DNA of 12,985 bases from DATMBL01 sp035559295 (lineage in GTDB: Bacteria > Desulfobacterota > Binatia > UBA9968). Where the stretch lies: contig DATMBL010000230.1 in assembly GCA_035559295.1 (NCBI GenBank), positions 1 through 12,985 of the forward strand, written 5' to 3'. Both the position numbers and the translations under genes were made by a program. Shown here one piece after another: positions 1 through 5,988 of this stretch. How positions within the stretch are numbered: position 1 is the stretch's first letter; each line of letters opens with the position of its first letter. The notes below the pieces were generated by a model, which was not told where the DNA came from, made no database searches, and worked only from the letters and a program-made list of their open reading frames with translations.

Positions 1-708
1 GATGAACTCCGTCGTCCGTTGGAGGTTTCGGCGGACCAGCGGTACCTGTGCATTCGTGCGACAGACGACGGAATCGGGATGGACGAGGCCACAAGATCTC
101 GGATCTTCGAGCCTTTTTTTACCACAAAACCGCAAGGTGAAGGGACCGGACTAGGACTTTCGGTTCTCTACGGCATCGTCGCGAGCCACTCCGGCTTCAT
201 CGACGTCGAGAGCAGCCCCAATGAAGGTACGACTTTTCGCATTTATTTGCCGGTGGAGCGGAAAGCCGGTACAGCGGTTGAGAGTTGCGAGCAAAGACCT
301 GAAGCAGTCCATGGTCGCCGCGACGGCGAGTTCGGCACAGTTCTGTTTGTGGAGGACGAGGAAAATCAGTTGCGGCTCATGGGAGAACTTCTCAAGAATG
401 CGGGTTATCGAGTCCTGACCGCGCATGACGGCGAGGAGGCGGTCGAGCTGCATGCGCGTCATAAGGACGAAATCGCGCTCATCGTTCTCGATTTCGGACT
501 TCCCAAACTCAATGGATGGGAGGCTTTTCAAAGAATTCGGCGACTCGACGAGAATGTCAGTGTGTTTCTCGCTACCGGCTTTGTCTCGCCTGAGATTGAG
601 GCGGCAATGAGAAGCGGGCGGCTCGCCGGTATCATCAACAAGCCGTATCGGCTCGATGAGCTCCTCGAGCGGATTTCCAATCTGAGCCGCCAGGTCGGAC
701 CGGGGTAA
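1..708 (+). CDS. hybrid sensor histidine kinase, C-terminal part (ATPase and receiver domains)
   Basis: The reading frame is open from base 1, so the gene starts before the window; the TTG at 19 is not a credible start. The first 85 or so visible residues are the end of a GHKL ATPase domain: G1 box DDGIGM (residues 22-27), F box RIFEPFFTTKP (34-44) and G2 box GEGTGLGLS (46-54). After a linker of about 25 residues comes a full receiver domain (about 113-230), with acidic pair E118-D119, phospho-acceptor D164 in LIVLDFGLPKLNG, T192 and the conserved lysine K214 in NKPY. The protein would autophosphorylate on an upstream histidine and pass phosphate to its own receiver. No DNA-binding output domain follows, so it must signal through another protein. 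The histidine box and sensor domains lie outside the window, so the stimulus is unknown. Family assignment is firm. Confidence 0.95.
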   Translation, partial: DELRRPLEVSADQRYLCIRATDDGIGMDEATRSRIFEPFFTTKPQGEGTGLGLSVLYGIVASHSGFIDVESSPNEGTTFRIYLPVERKAGTAVESCEQRPEAVHGRRDGEFGTVLFVEDEENQLRLMGELLKNAGYRVLTAHDGEEAVELHARHKDEIALIVLDFGLPKLNGWEAFQRIRRLDENVSVFLATGFVSPEIEAAMRSGRLAGIINKPYRLDELLERISNLSRQVGPG

Positions 709-743
709 GTGCCTGATTCGTCGAAGTAAGTTAGCGTAAAAGG

Positions 744-807
744 CATCGTTTGGGAGCTTAGAAGGCCCTTTTTGCCGTCAAAAAGGGCCTTCTAAGAACA
801 AACGATG
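744..807. repeat. long imperfect inverted repeat, possible bidirectional terminator
   Basis: Left arm 744-774 and right arm 779-807 pair around a 4-base loop (CCGT). The inner 18 bp (757-774 with 779-796) are perfect and the outer 9 bp (744-752 with 799-807) are perfect. They are separated by a small asymmetric internal loop (GGAG against AA). It begins 36 bases after the kinase stop codon, the right place for a terminator. However, no T-run follows the stem: the A5/T5 tracts lie inside it next to the loop. A terminator without a tail, an RNA-processing hairpin or a small repeat element are all possible. Confidence 0.8.
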
Positions 808-1062
808 GGGCGAGCGAGCCGCCGCTGCTCCTCGCCCGGCATGTTTGCACATCACGCACCGCCTTCGACAAAAACGATTCCGATCAAAATTGCGCGTGAC
901 GGTCGCCCGCGATTCGTGCTGGCTCTTCAAGCAAAGAGGCGGTACGGTTTCTATGTGTGCTGACGCGCCATCAACCGTGACCACCTCTTGCCAAACGATA
1001 CGGGCGACCCAGACACAGCGGTTGGACTCAGGACTGTTTCAATGAGGGAGGAGGGCGCTCCG
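808..1062. other. intergenic region, no firm gene
   Basis: This stretch lies between the inverted repeat and the oxidoreductase start. It has no recognisable promoter. A 40-codon ATG frame (841-963) encodes a basic, protein-like peptide (ends RRYGFYVC) but has no ribosome binding site and matches nothing I know. It could be a remnant or chance. Confidence 0.4.
1046..1055 (+). promoter_or_regulatory. Shine-Dalgarno sequence that sets the oxidoreductase start
   Basis: GGGAGGAGGG lies 7 bases upstream of GTG 1063. The in-frame ATG at 1042 sits just before this purine run and the in-frame TTG at 988 has no such site, so GTG 1063 is the best start. Confidence 0.8.
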
Positions 1063-2454
1063 GTGACCACTCCGTATGACGCGATTATTATCGGTACCGG
1101 GCAGGCGGGACCATCGCTCGCGGTCCGGCTCGCGGGCTCAGGGATGAAAACGGCGATCATCGAGCGCAAGCGCTTTGGCGGCACCTGCGTCAACACAGGC
1201 TGCATTCCGACCAAGACGCTGGTTGCGAGCGCGCGGGCCGCGCATGTGGCGCGCAGCGCCCGGGGGTACGGGGTGATGATCGGCGGCGCGATTCATGTGG
1301 ACATGAAGAAAGTCAAAGAGCGCAAAGATGCTGTGGTGCGCCGCTCCAACGAAGGTGTCAAAAAGTGGCTGGAGAGCACTGAAAACCTCACAGTCTATGA
1401 AGGACACGCGCGTTTTGAGGATGCTCATCGCGTGCGTGTGGGGGATGAACTGCTCGAAGCGGATAACATCTTCATCAACGTCGGCGGACGCGCCTCCACA
1501 CCGCCGCTTCGCGGCCTCGATCATGTGAGCTATTTGAACAATTCAACGATGATGGAAGTGGATTTCCTGCCGGAGCATCTGGTCGTCGTCGGCGGCAGCT
1601 ATGTCGGCTTGGAATTCGCTCAGATGTATCGCCGTTTTGGCAGCGAGGTCACGATCGTGGAGATGGCGCCGCGCCTGATTCAGCGGGAAGATGAAGACAT
1701 TTCCGAGGCCATCAAGGAAATTCTCGAAAACGAGGGTATCACCATCCGGCTCAGCGCCGAATGCATCGCCCTGGAAGGCCGCGGCGACAAGGTAGCCGTC
1801 AACGTCGATTGCAGCAGCGGCGACAAGACGGTCGTCGGCACCCATGTGCTCCTGGCAGTGGGCCGCGTGCCGAACACGGACGACCTCGGGCTGGAAAAAG
1901 CCGGGGTCGCCGTGGACCAGCGCGGTTACATTCAGGTGGATGATCAGCTGCGCACGAATGTGCCCGGCGTCTACGCGCTGGGCGATTGCAACGGACGAGG
2001 GGCCTTCACCCACACCGCCTATAACGATCACGAGATCGTCGCTGCGAATCTTTTGGAAAATGACTCGCGCCGTGTGAGCGACCGCATCACGGCCTATAAC
2101 CTCTACATTGATCCGCCCCTGGGCCGCGCTGGAATGACCGAGGCGGAAGTGCGTAAATCAGGCCGGAAGGCTCTCATTGGAAAACGACCGATGACGCGCG
2201 TTGGCCGCGCGGTTGAAAAAGGCGAAACACAGGGATTCATGAAGGTTCTGGTCGACGCCGAGACTGAGCGGATCCTCGGGGCATCGCTCCTGGGCATCGA
2301 ATGCGATGAGGTGATTCACTCCATCCTCGATGTGATGTACGCCAAAGCGCCGTTTACCGTGATCCGGCGCGCGATGCACATCCATCCGACGGTCACAGAA
2401 CTGATACCGACCATGCTCGGCGAGTTGAAGCCCTTGGAGGTCATGGCGGAGTGA
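1063..2454 (+). CDS. FAD-dependent pyridine nucleotide-disulfide oxidoreductase (dihydrolipoamide dehydrogenase/mercuric reductase-like)
   Basis: From GTG 1063 the product is 463 residues, the usual length for class I flavoprotein disulfide reductases. It shows the N-terminal FAD dinucleotide fold (GTGQAG, 11-16), the redox-active pair C42/C47 in GGTCVNTGCIPTK, the NAD(P)H fold GGSYVGLEFA (177-186), the second FAD contact ALGDC (305-309) and a C-terminal dimerisation domain with the catalytic HPTVTE motif (His441, Glu446). It would move electrons between NAD(P)H and a disulfide or thiol substrate in the cytoplasm. The N-terminal HMA domain and the C-terminal vicinal cysteine pair of true mercuric reductases are both absent, and no mer genes are nearby. 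No lipoyl-enzyme genes are adjacent either, so the natural substrate is open. The zinc-finger gene follows 103 bases downstream on the same strand and may share its transcript. Confidence 0.93.
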   Translation: MTTPYDAIIIGTGQAGPSLAVRLAGSGMKTAIIERKRFGGTCVNTGCIPTKTLVASARAAHVARSARGYGVMIGGAIHVDMKKVKERKDAVVRRSNEGVKKWLESTENLTVYEGHARFEDAHRVRVGDELLEADNIFINVGGRASTPPLRGLDHVSYLNNSTMMEVDFLPEHLVVVGGSYVGLEFAQMYRRFGSEVTIVEMAPRLIQREDEDISEAIKEILENEGITIRLSAECIALEGRGDKVAVNVDCSSGDKTVVGTHVLLAVGRVPNTDDLGLEKAGVAVDQRGYIQVDDQLRTNVPGVYALGDCNGRGAFTHTAYNDHEIVAANLLENDSRRVSDRITAYNLYIDPPLGRAGMTEAEVRKSGRKALIGKRPMTRVGRAVEKGETQGFMKVLVDAETERILGASLLGIECDEVIHSILDVMYAKAPFTVIRRAMHIHPTVTELIPTMLGELKPLEVMAE

Positions 2455-2557
2455 TCCATGGGGACTGCCACTCGGCCGCGCTGGCTTTGCCCAGGCACCA
2501 GCGGCTTTTCCTCGCCGCAGACGAATGGGCCGTAAGATTCGGCACTGGAGGAAACCG

Positions 2558-2833
2558 ATGGCTGATCCGTGCGAACACATGAAGGGGCTAACCGCGAGTC
2601 ACTTTCCCCCGCTCAGGACTCCGGCAGCATGCCAAGAGTGTTTGGCGGAGGGATCAACGTGGGTGGCGCTGCGCGAGTGCCAGTCGTGCGGCCACGTTGG
2701 CTGTTGCGATTCCTCCACGGGCAGGCACGCAACGAAACACTTCCATGAGACGCAACATCCGGTCATGCGCGCGGTTCCGCCTGCTAACTGGACGTGGTGC
2801 TACGTCCACCAGAAGCAGGGGATCCTCAGTTAA
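2558..2833 (+). CDS. small UBP-type zinc-finger protein
   Basis: ATG 2558 is preceded by GGAGG (2547-2551) with a 6-base spacer, which rules out the in-frame ATG at 2525. The 91-residue product is essentially one zf-UBP domain: C5-x-H7, C25-x2-C28, C41-x2-C44, C49, then a histidine-rich stretch with H57, H61, H63 and H67 ending in HPVM. In eukaryotes this fold binds the ubiquitin C-terminus in deubiquitinases. Bacteria carry stand-alone copies although they have no ubiquitin, and their role is not established. Placement behind the disulfide oxidoreductase suggests a redox or thiol-related partner, but that is inference. All cysteine and histidine positions expected for the fold look intact. 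Confidence 0.9.
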   Translation: MADPCEHMKGLTASHFPPLRTPAACQECLAEGSTWVALRECQSCGHVGCCDSSTGRHATKHFHETQHPVMRAVPPANWTWCYVHQKQGILS

Positions 2834-2884
2834 TCGGCCCTGCCGGAGGCGCCTTGGCCTCGGACTCGCGGCTAGCTCTCCGGA

Positions 2885-2923
2885 TTGTTCAGGAAGCTCT
2901 TCGGCTGCAACCCATTGCTTCCA
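2885..2923 (+). pseudogene. remnant of the 3' end of a TctC-like receptor gene
   Basis: These 39 bases read LFRKLFGCNPLLP and match bases 5927-5965 (LFKKLFGSDPLPP), the last coding stretch of the TctC-like receptor, at 34 of 39 positions by direct comparison. Codon phase is kept and most differences look like point changes. Upstream in the same frame a TAG appears within 15 bases, and no other part of the receptor is visible, so this is a scrap of a second copy. It lies just behind the zinc-finger gene and in front of the broken Sel1 gene. Confidence 0.65.
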
Positions 2924-2936
2924 GACCCGGCGCGCG

Positions 2937-3285
2937 AAGTTAGTTTTCGCCCCGTTCGCCGTAGGCGCTCGTTTTTACGACCGCAGCGACTTTCAGACAG
3001 CTATGGCGGAATGGAAACCACTCGCAGAACGTGGAGATTGTGACGCAAATACTGGGTCGGCGTCCTCTACTTCCGTGGCCAAGGCGTTTCGAAAAGCTAC
3101 GAAGTGGCTAAACATTGGTGGGAAAAAGCGGCCAATCAAGGTCACCCGCGGAGTCAGGTGGATCTCGGTGCTATGGGGACGAGCCATCAGAATTCTGCCC
3201 AAGGGGCTGCGGAATCAAAAGAGACTTGGTCGCCGCATACAAGTGGCATCGTATCGCTAACACGTTAGCGTCAGCAGGCTTGCGT
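2937..3285 (+). pseudogene. Sel1-like repeat (TPR-like) protein gene, disrupted by two frame changes
   Basis: Three frames must be joined to read a typical exported Sel1-repeat protein. Frame one (2937-3047) gives a hydrophobic signal-like start, LVFAPFAVGA, then FYDRSDFQTAMAEWKPLAERGD. Frame two (about 3050-3175) gives the repeat core YWVGVLYFRGQGVSKSYEVA, then KHWWEKAANQGHPRSQVDLGAM. Frame three (about 3172-3285) gives GCGIKRDLVAAYKWHRIANT. The first change fits loss of one base near 3048, restoring the expected DAQY. The second, near 3172, fits loss of about four bases from LGAMYG. Sel1 repeats normally form short helical solenoids for protein contacts. With two shifts no intact product can be made. 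No convincing start codon is seen. Sequencing error is the alternative, but two independent shifts within about 125 bases favour decay. Confidence 0.75.
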
Positions 3286-3374
3286 TCACATACAAACTTG
3301 ATTACCTACGCTTCGATTTTCCTTACCCCAACTAAGTGTCACATTTTATTATCAAATCGGCCCCTCTGCACTCA

Positions 3375-3396
3375 AATTCCCAACGGTATGCCAATA
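3375..3396. repeat. split direct repeat, copy 1 (with 3933-3954)
   Basis: AATTCCCAAC, four variable bases, then TGCCAATA. The identical 10+8 bases with the same gap recur at 3933-3954. It lies 42 bases before the start of the unknown gene at 3439. Confidence 0.7.
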
Positions 3397-3397
3397 A

Positions 3398-3420
3398 AGT
3401 ATTGCGTCCGATGCAACGCT
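3398..3420 (+). promoter_or_regulatory. leader hairpin upstream of the unknown 107-aa gene
   Basis: AGTATTGC (3398-3405) pairs imperfectly with GCAACGCT (3413-3420) around a 7-base loop: six Watson-Crick pairs, one G-U and one mismatch. It starts one base after the split repeat and ends five bases before the Shine-Dalgarno sequence. Confidence 0.4.
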
Positions 3421-3438
3421 AAAAAGGAGGGAATTCAA

Positions 3439-3762
3439 ATGGAGCAGTTCGAGGGGAGAATAGACCGAATTGAGAGCGCTGAATCCGGAATATTTATTCT
3501 AACGATCGTGGTCTCTCCGTCACCTGTAAATGCCCGCGGCCGAGGAAAACCGCTCTACTACCGCATGGAGTTGGATCCACAGAATCGATCAATGACACCG
3601 ATCGGAAACCTCCAAAACGCGTTTGATGTATACCATCGATACGAATACGACGATAATCTCAACCCCGCGCTGAGAAGGCAGTGGAAAACCGCATTTCTTG
3701 CCGACCAGATCGTCAGCGCTTTGTTTGAATCCTCTGCCCTTAATACTTGGCGGAGTTGTTGA
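3439..3762 (+). CDS. hypothetical protein, 107 aa
   Basis: ATG 3439 has a strong ribosome binding site, AAGGAGGG (3424-3431), spaced 7 bases, which makes translation likely although I do not recognise the family. The product is soluble-looking: no signal peptide, no membrane segment. It opens with an acidic stretch (EQFEGRIDRIESAES), followed by a short beta-like hydrophobic run (FILTIVV, 19-25), a basic loop (NARGRGKP) and a tyrosine-rich segment (YHRYEYDD, 65-72). Its codon use and base composition are more AT-rich than the catabolic genes to the right, as in the metallopeptidase gene that follows. The leader carries the split repeat and hairpin also found before that neighbour, so the two genes may have arrived together. 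No function can be offered. Confidence 0.7.
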   Translation: MEQFEGRIDRIESAESGIFILTIVVSPSPVNARGRGKPLYYRMELDPQNRSMTPIGNLQNAFDVYHRYEYDDNLNPALRRQWKTAFLADQIVSALFESSALNTWRSC

Positions 3763-3932
3763 AGCGAATTCGGATCACCCATCCGGGTCGCCCAATAGCA
3801 GACACGTGACGTACATCGAATGATGCTCTCAAATGCCATTCCTTATCGATCCAGATTAGCGGGATATTTTGAACTAGATAGAATCAGCTAAGGCTGCGAT
3901 TTCATTAGTCATTCTCCTCCGCTTTCCAGTCG
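3763..3932. other. AT-richer intergenic stretch, no gene seen
   Basis: No ORF with a ribosome binding site is visible on either strand. A weak promoter-like pair (TTAGCG, 17 bases, TAGAAT around 3856-3884) could serve the metallopeptidase gene but scores poorly at -35. Confidence 0.4.
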
Positions 3933-3954
3933 AATTCCCAACACCCTGCCAATA
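3933..3954. repeat. split direct repeat, copy 2 (with 3375-3396)
   Basis: The same AATTCCCAAC-N4-TGCCAATA arrangement as at 3375-3396, here 76 bases before ATG 4031. Read on the minus strand, both copies can be translated as LA..WEF followed by an acidic residue, so shared coding remnants are an alternative to a regulatory site. Confidence 0.7.
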
Positions 3955-3989
3955 GCGTTTTGGAGGGAAACGTTGCCCGTCCAAAACGC
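3955..3989 (+). promoter_or_regulatory. strong leader hairpin upstream of the SprT-like gene
   Basis: GCGTTTTGGA (3955-3964) pairs perfectly with TCCAAAACGC (3980-3989). The stem extends inward with GGG/CCC past a single bulged G, leaving an 8-base loop. It directly abuts the second copy of the split repeat. No T-run follows, so a simple terminator is unlikely. Ribosome access control or a protein-binding site are possible. Confidence 0.6.
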
Positions 3990-4030
3990 GTAAGTCCTGA
4001 CCTACGGGCAGGCGGCAGGCAGGGGGAATT

Positions 4031-4747
4031 ATGACGGCGAAGGGCCTAAAAAAATTTCTGATCTCTTTCGTCGAACCACAGCATCAAGGTTTCGACGTCC
4101 GATTTGTATCGAATCAGAGAACGAGGTGCGTTGGGGATTATGTGCGAAAGACGAGGCTCATCACAATTTATCCTGACAACATAAAGACGCGTCTCGAGCT
4201 GCTCGCAACCGGCTTACACGAGTTGGCGCATCATCTGACATGGGAATGTTCGGATCATATGAAAGACCGTTCTCTCGCGGAGAGAAAACGCACTCGACAC
4301 CACGGCAAGGAATTTGTTAGGCAACTAAAGCAGTTAACCCAAACCTTTAATTTTAAATACGGGGAGCGCATGGAAGGGTTCATGTATTGCAGCGCGCGTC
4401 GCCCCACTCACTCCCCGAAGTTTGTGAAATTTTCCCAGCTTGACTATGTCATTGACCCTGCGAGTCGCGGCTTCGTAATCACCGATCGACTGCCGAGGTA
4501 CGCAATGGGTCAGGCGGACCGTACCACAATCAAGCGCGGCCGAACCGTGTTCCTCATTGGCTTTAATGGACGAAACGAGGGTGTCATGTACTCAAGACAG
4601 ACCAAGAAATTCGATTACAAAATTCCCACCGGTTGGATGAGGCTAATTTGCAGATGTGCCGCGGCCCGGCCAAAGGCCGGAGAGCTATGGGAGTTTGGGC
4701 TTATGGCAAAACGGGTGTTGAATGCGTCGGGCAGAAAAGTCGGTTAG
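4031..4747 (+). CDS. SprT-like zinc metallopeptidase
   Basis: ATG 4031 follows AGGGGG (4021-4026) at 4 bases. The 238-residue product carries the zinc-peptidase motif HELAHH (63-68), with E64 as catalytic base. A second signature, HGKEF (91-95), would supply the third zinc ligand, as in SprT-type proteins. It has no signal peptide, so it should act in the cytoplasm. SprT/Spartan relatives cleave DNA-bound or crosslinked proteins, but this protein is only a distant member and that role is not shown. The C-terminal half (about 120-238) lacks the four-cysteine zinc ribbon of classical SprT and is unlike anything I recognise. Composition is more AT-rich than the genes from 4901 on, which fits acquisition with the preceding gene. 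Peptidase identity is confident; the substrate is unknown. Confidence 0.8.
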   Translation: MTAKGLKKFLISFVEPQHQGFDVRFVSNQRTRCVGDYVRKTRLITIYPDNIKTRLELLATGLHELAHHLTWECSDHMKDRSLAERKRTRHHGKEFVRQLKQLTQTFNFKYGERMEGFMYCSARRPTHSPKFVKFSQLDYVIDPASRGFVITDRLPRYAMGQADRTTIKRGRTVFLIGFNGRNEGVMYSRQTKKFDYKIPTGWMRLICRCAAARPKAGELWEFGLMAKRVLNASGRKVG

Positions 4748-4900
4748 CCACGCGGGCATGCGTTGGGAAGCAAGAGCGGACGCGGCGCGACTCTAAGGAT
4801 CTTGGCGTCGCCCCGAACCGGCTTCGGACCGTTCTCGCCGCTTGTGTTAGCCCTGCGTCTGGCCTACAAGAGGGCAGCTGAAGCGTACGGAGCTGGTGCA
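4748..4900. other. intergenic leader of the TctC-like receptor
   Basis: No gene is seen. GC content rises again here relative to the segment to the left. The only structure noticed is a 5-bp hairpin, CCGAA/TTCGG (4813-4827), which is too short to interpret. Confidence 0.4.
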
Positions 4901-5974
4901 ATGAGAACGGAACCGAGTTGGCGCGGCGGGTTTGAAAGTTTTTGTTTCGGAATCGGCTTGCTGATCGCTCTTGCGTCAGGCAATGAGGCGGCCGCGCAGG
5001 GTTCGTTCTATCAGGATAAGAGCATCACAGTGATCGCAGCGACCGATCCCGGCGGCACGGCGGATTTGCGCATAAAAACCGTGGTGTCTTTTTTGCGCAA
5101 GCACATTCCCGGCAACCCAAACATCACAGTCGAGCATATGCCCGGTGGCGGCGGGCGTAAGGCTGCCAATCACGTTTACCGAAGTTCGCGTCCCGACGGT
5201 CTCACGATCGGCGCCATGCTGTCATCTCTGGTCCCCGCCGCGATCGTTGGCGAGGCGGGCGTGCTCTATGACATCGACAAATTCAGCTATCTCGGCACGC
5301 CGTACAGCGGCCATCCGCATGTATTTCTCAGCCGTAAAGACGCCGGCGTCGGCACCCTCGATAAACTCCGATCCGCGCCGGGCCTCCGGCTCGGCGCTCA
5401 ATCTGTCGGCCACACCATTTACTACACGGGCCGAATGTTCGTCTATTTGATCGGGCTCAAGGAGCCGCGATTCGTCATCGGGTACAGCGGCCCCGAACTC
5501 GATGCGGCTTTCTTGCGCGGCGAGGTGGACGTGAGGTCGAACCATCCCGACAACCCGATACGCCAGGGCTGGCTCGACAAAGATCTCGTCGATGTGCATG
5601 CGATCATCGAAGTCCCCAGAGGGCAGAAACATCCGTATCCGCGCTATGCGGAATTGCCCGACCTCGAAAGCTTTGCTCGCTCGGAAAAAGAGCGGAAACT
5701 CGTCGCGCTGCATCGCGCGTTTCAACTCGCCGGGGCGCCGTTTGTGCTTCCGCCGGGCACCCCGAAGGACCGCGTGGAGATTTTGCAAGAAGCGATGCGC
5801 CGAACGTTCCGAGATCCCGAGTTTCTCAAGGAGTACAAGAAGACTGGCGACGATTCTCCTCCGCTCGTGTCGGAGACGCTGGAGAAGACGATCAGAGAGC
5901 TGCCCCGAGAGCCGGAGGTGGTGGAGTTGTTCAAGAAGCTCTTCGGCAGCGACCCATTGCCGCCACGAAATTAA
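4901..5974 (+). CDS. tripartite tricarboxylate transporter (TctC/Bug) substrate-binding protein
   Basis: ATG 4901 is chosen because it places a signal peptide at the N-terminus (hydrophobic core FGIGLLIALA, probable cleavage near AAAQG, residues 31-34) and has GGAG (4889-4892) 8 bases upstream; the frame is open further upstream without such features. The 357-residue product shows the family hallmark EHMPGGGG (78-85), the SRPDG turn (96-100) and the late LPPGTPKDR segment. Such receptors bind carboxylates in the periplasm for TctAB-type permeases. No permease genes are present, so this is an orphan receptor, as in genomes where Bug receptors are greatly expanded. It converges on the ABC receptor gene with only 14 bases between stop codons. 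Its last coding bases recur as a scrap at 2885-2923. Ligand unknown. Confidence 0.88.
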   Translation: MRTEPSWRGGFESFCFGIGLLIALASGNEAAAQGSFYQDKSITVIAATDPGGTADLRIKTVVSFLRKHIPGNPNITVEHMPGGGGRKAANHVYRSSRPDGLTIGAMLSSLVPAAIVGEAGVLYDIDKFSYLGTPYSGHPHVFLSRKDAGVGTLDKLRSAPGLRLGAQSVGHTIYYTGRMFVYLIGLKEPRFVIGYSGPELDAAFLRGEVDVRSNHPDNPIRQGWLDKDLVDVHAIIEVPRGQKHPYPRYAELPDLESFARSEKERKLVALHRAFQLAGAPFVLPPGTPKDRVEILQEAMRRTFRDPEFLKEYKKTGDDSPPLVSETLEKTIRELPREPEVVELFKKLFGSDPLPPRN

Positions 5975-5988
5975 CGGGGAAACGCGGC

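Noticed and set aside
841..963. 40-codon ORF in the gap before the oxidoreductase
   Set aside because: It has no ribosome binding site and no known similarity; kept only as a note in the intergenic entry.
1063..2454. Mercuric reductase (merA) call
   Set aside because: There is no N-terminal HMA domain, no C-terminal cysteine pair, and no merR, merT or merP nearby.
2697..3260. One long plus-strand frame of about 187 codons across the zinc-finger end and the following gap
   Set aside because: Its first part is out of frame over the well-supported zinc-finger gene and its last part is the wrong frame of the Sel1 remnant; only the middle carries Sel1-type sequence.
3933..3989. Integron attC site
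   Set aside because: CCCAAC resembles one end of an attC site, but the matching GTTRRRY at the far side is missing in both copies and no integrase or cassette array is present.
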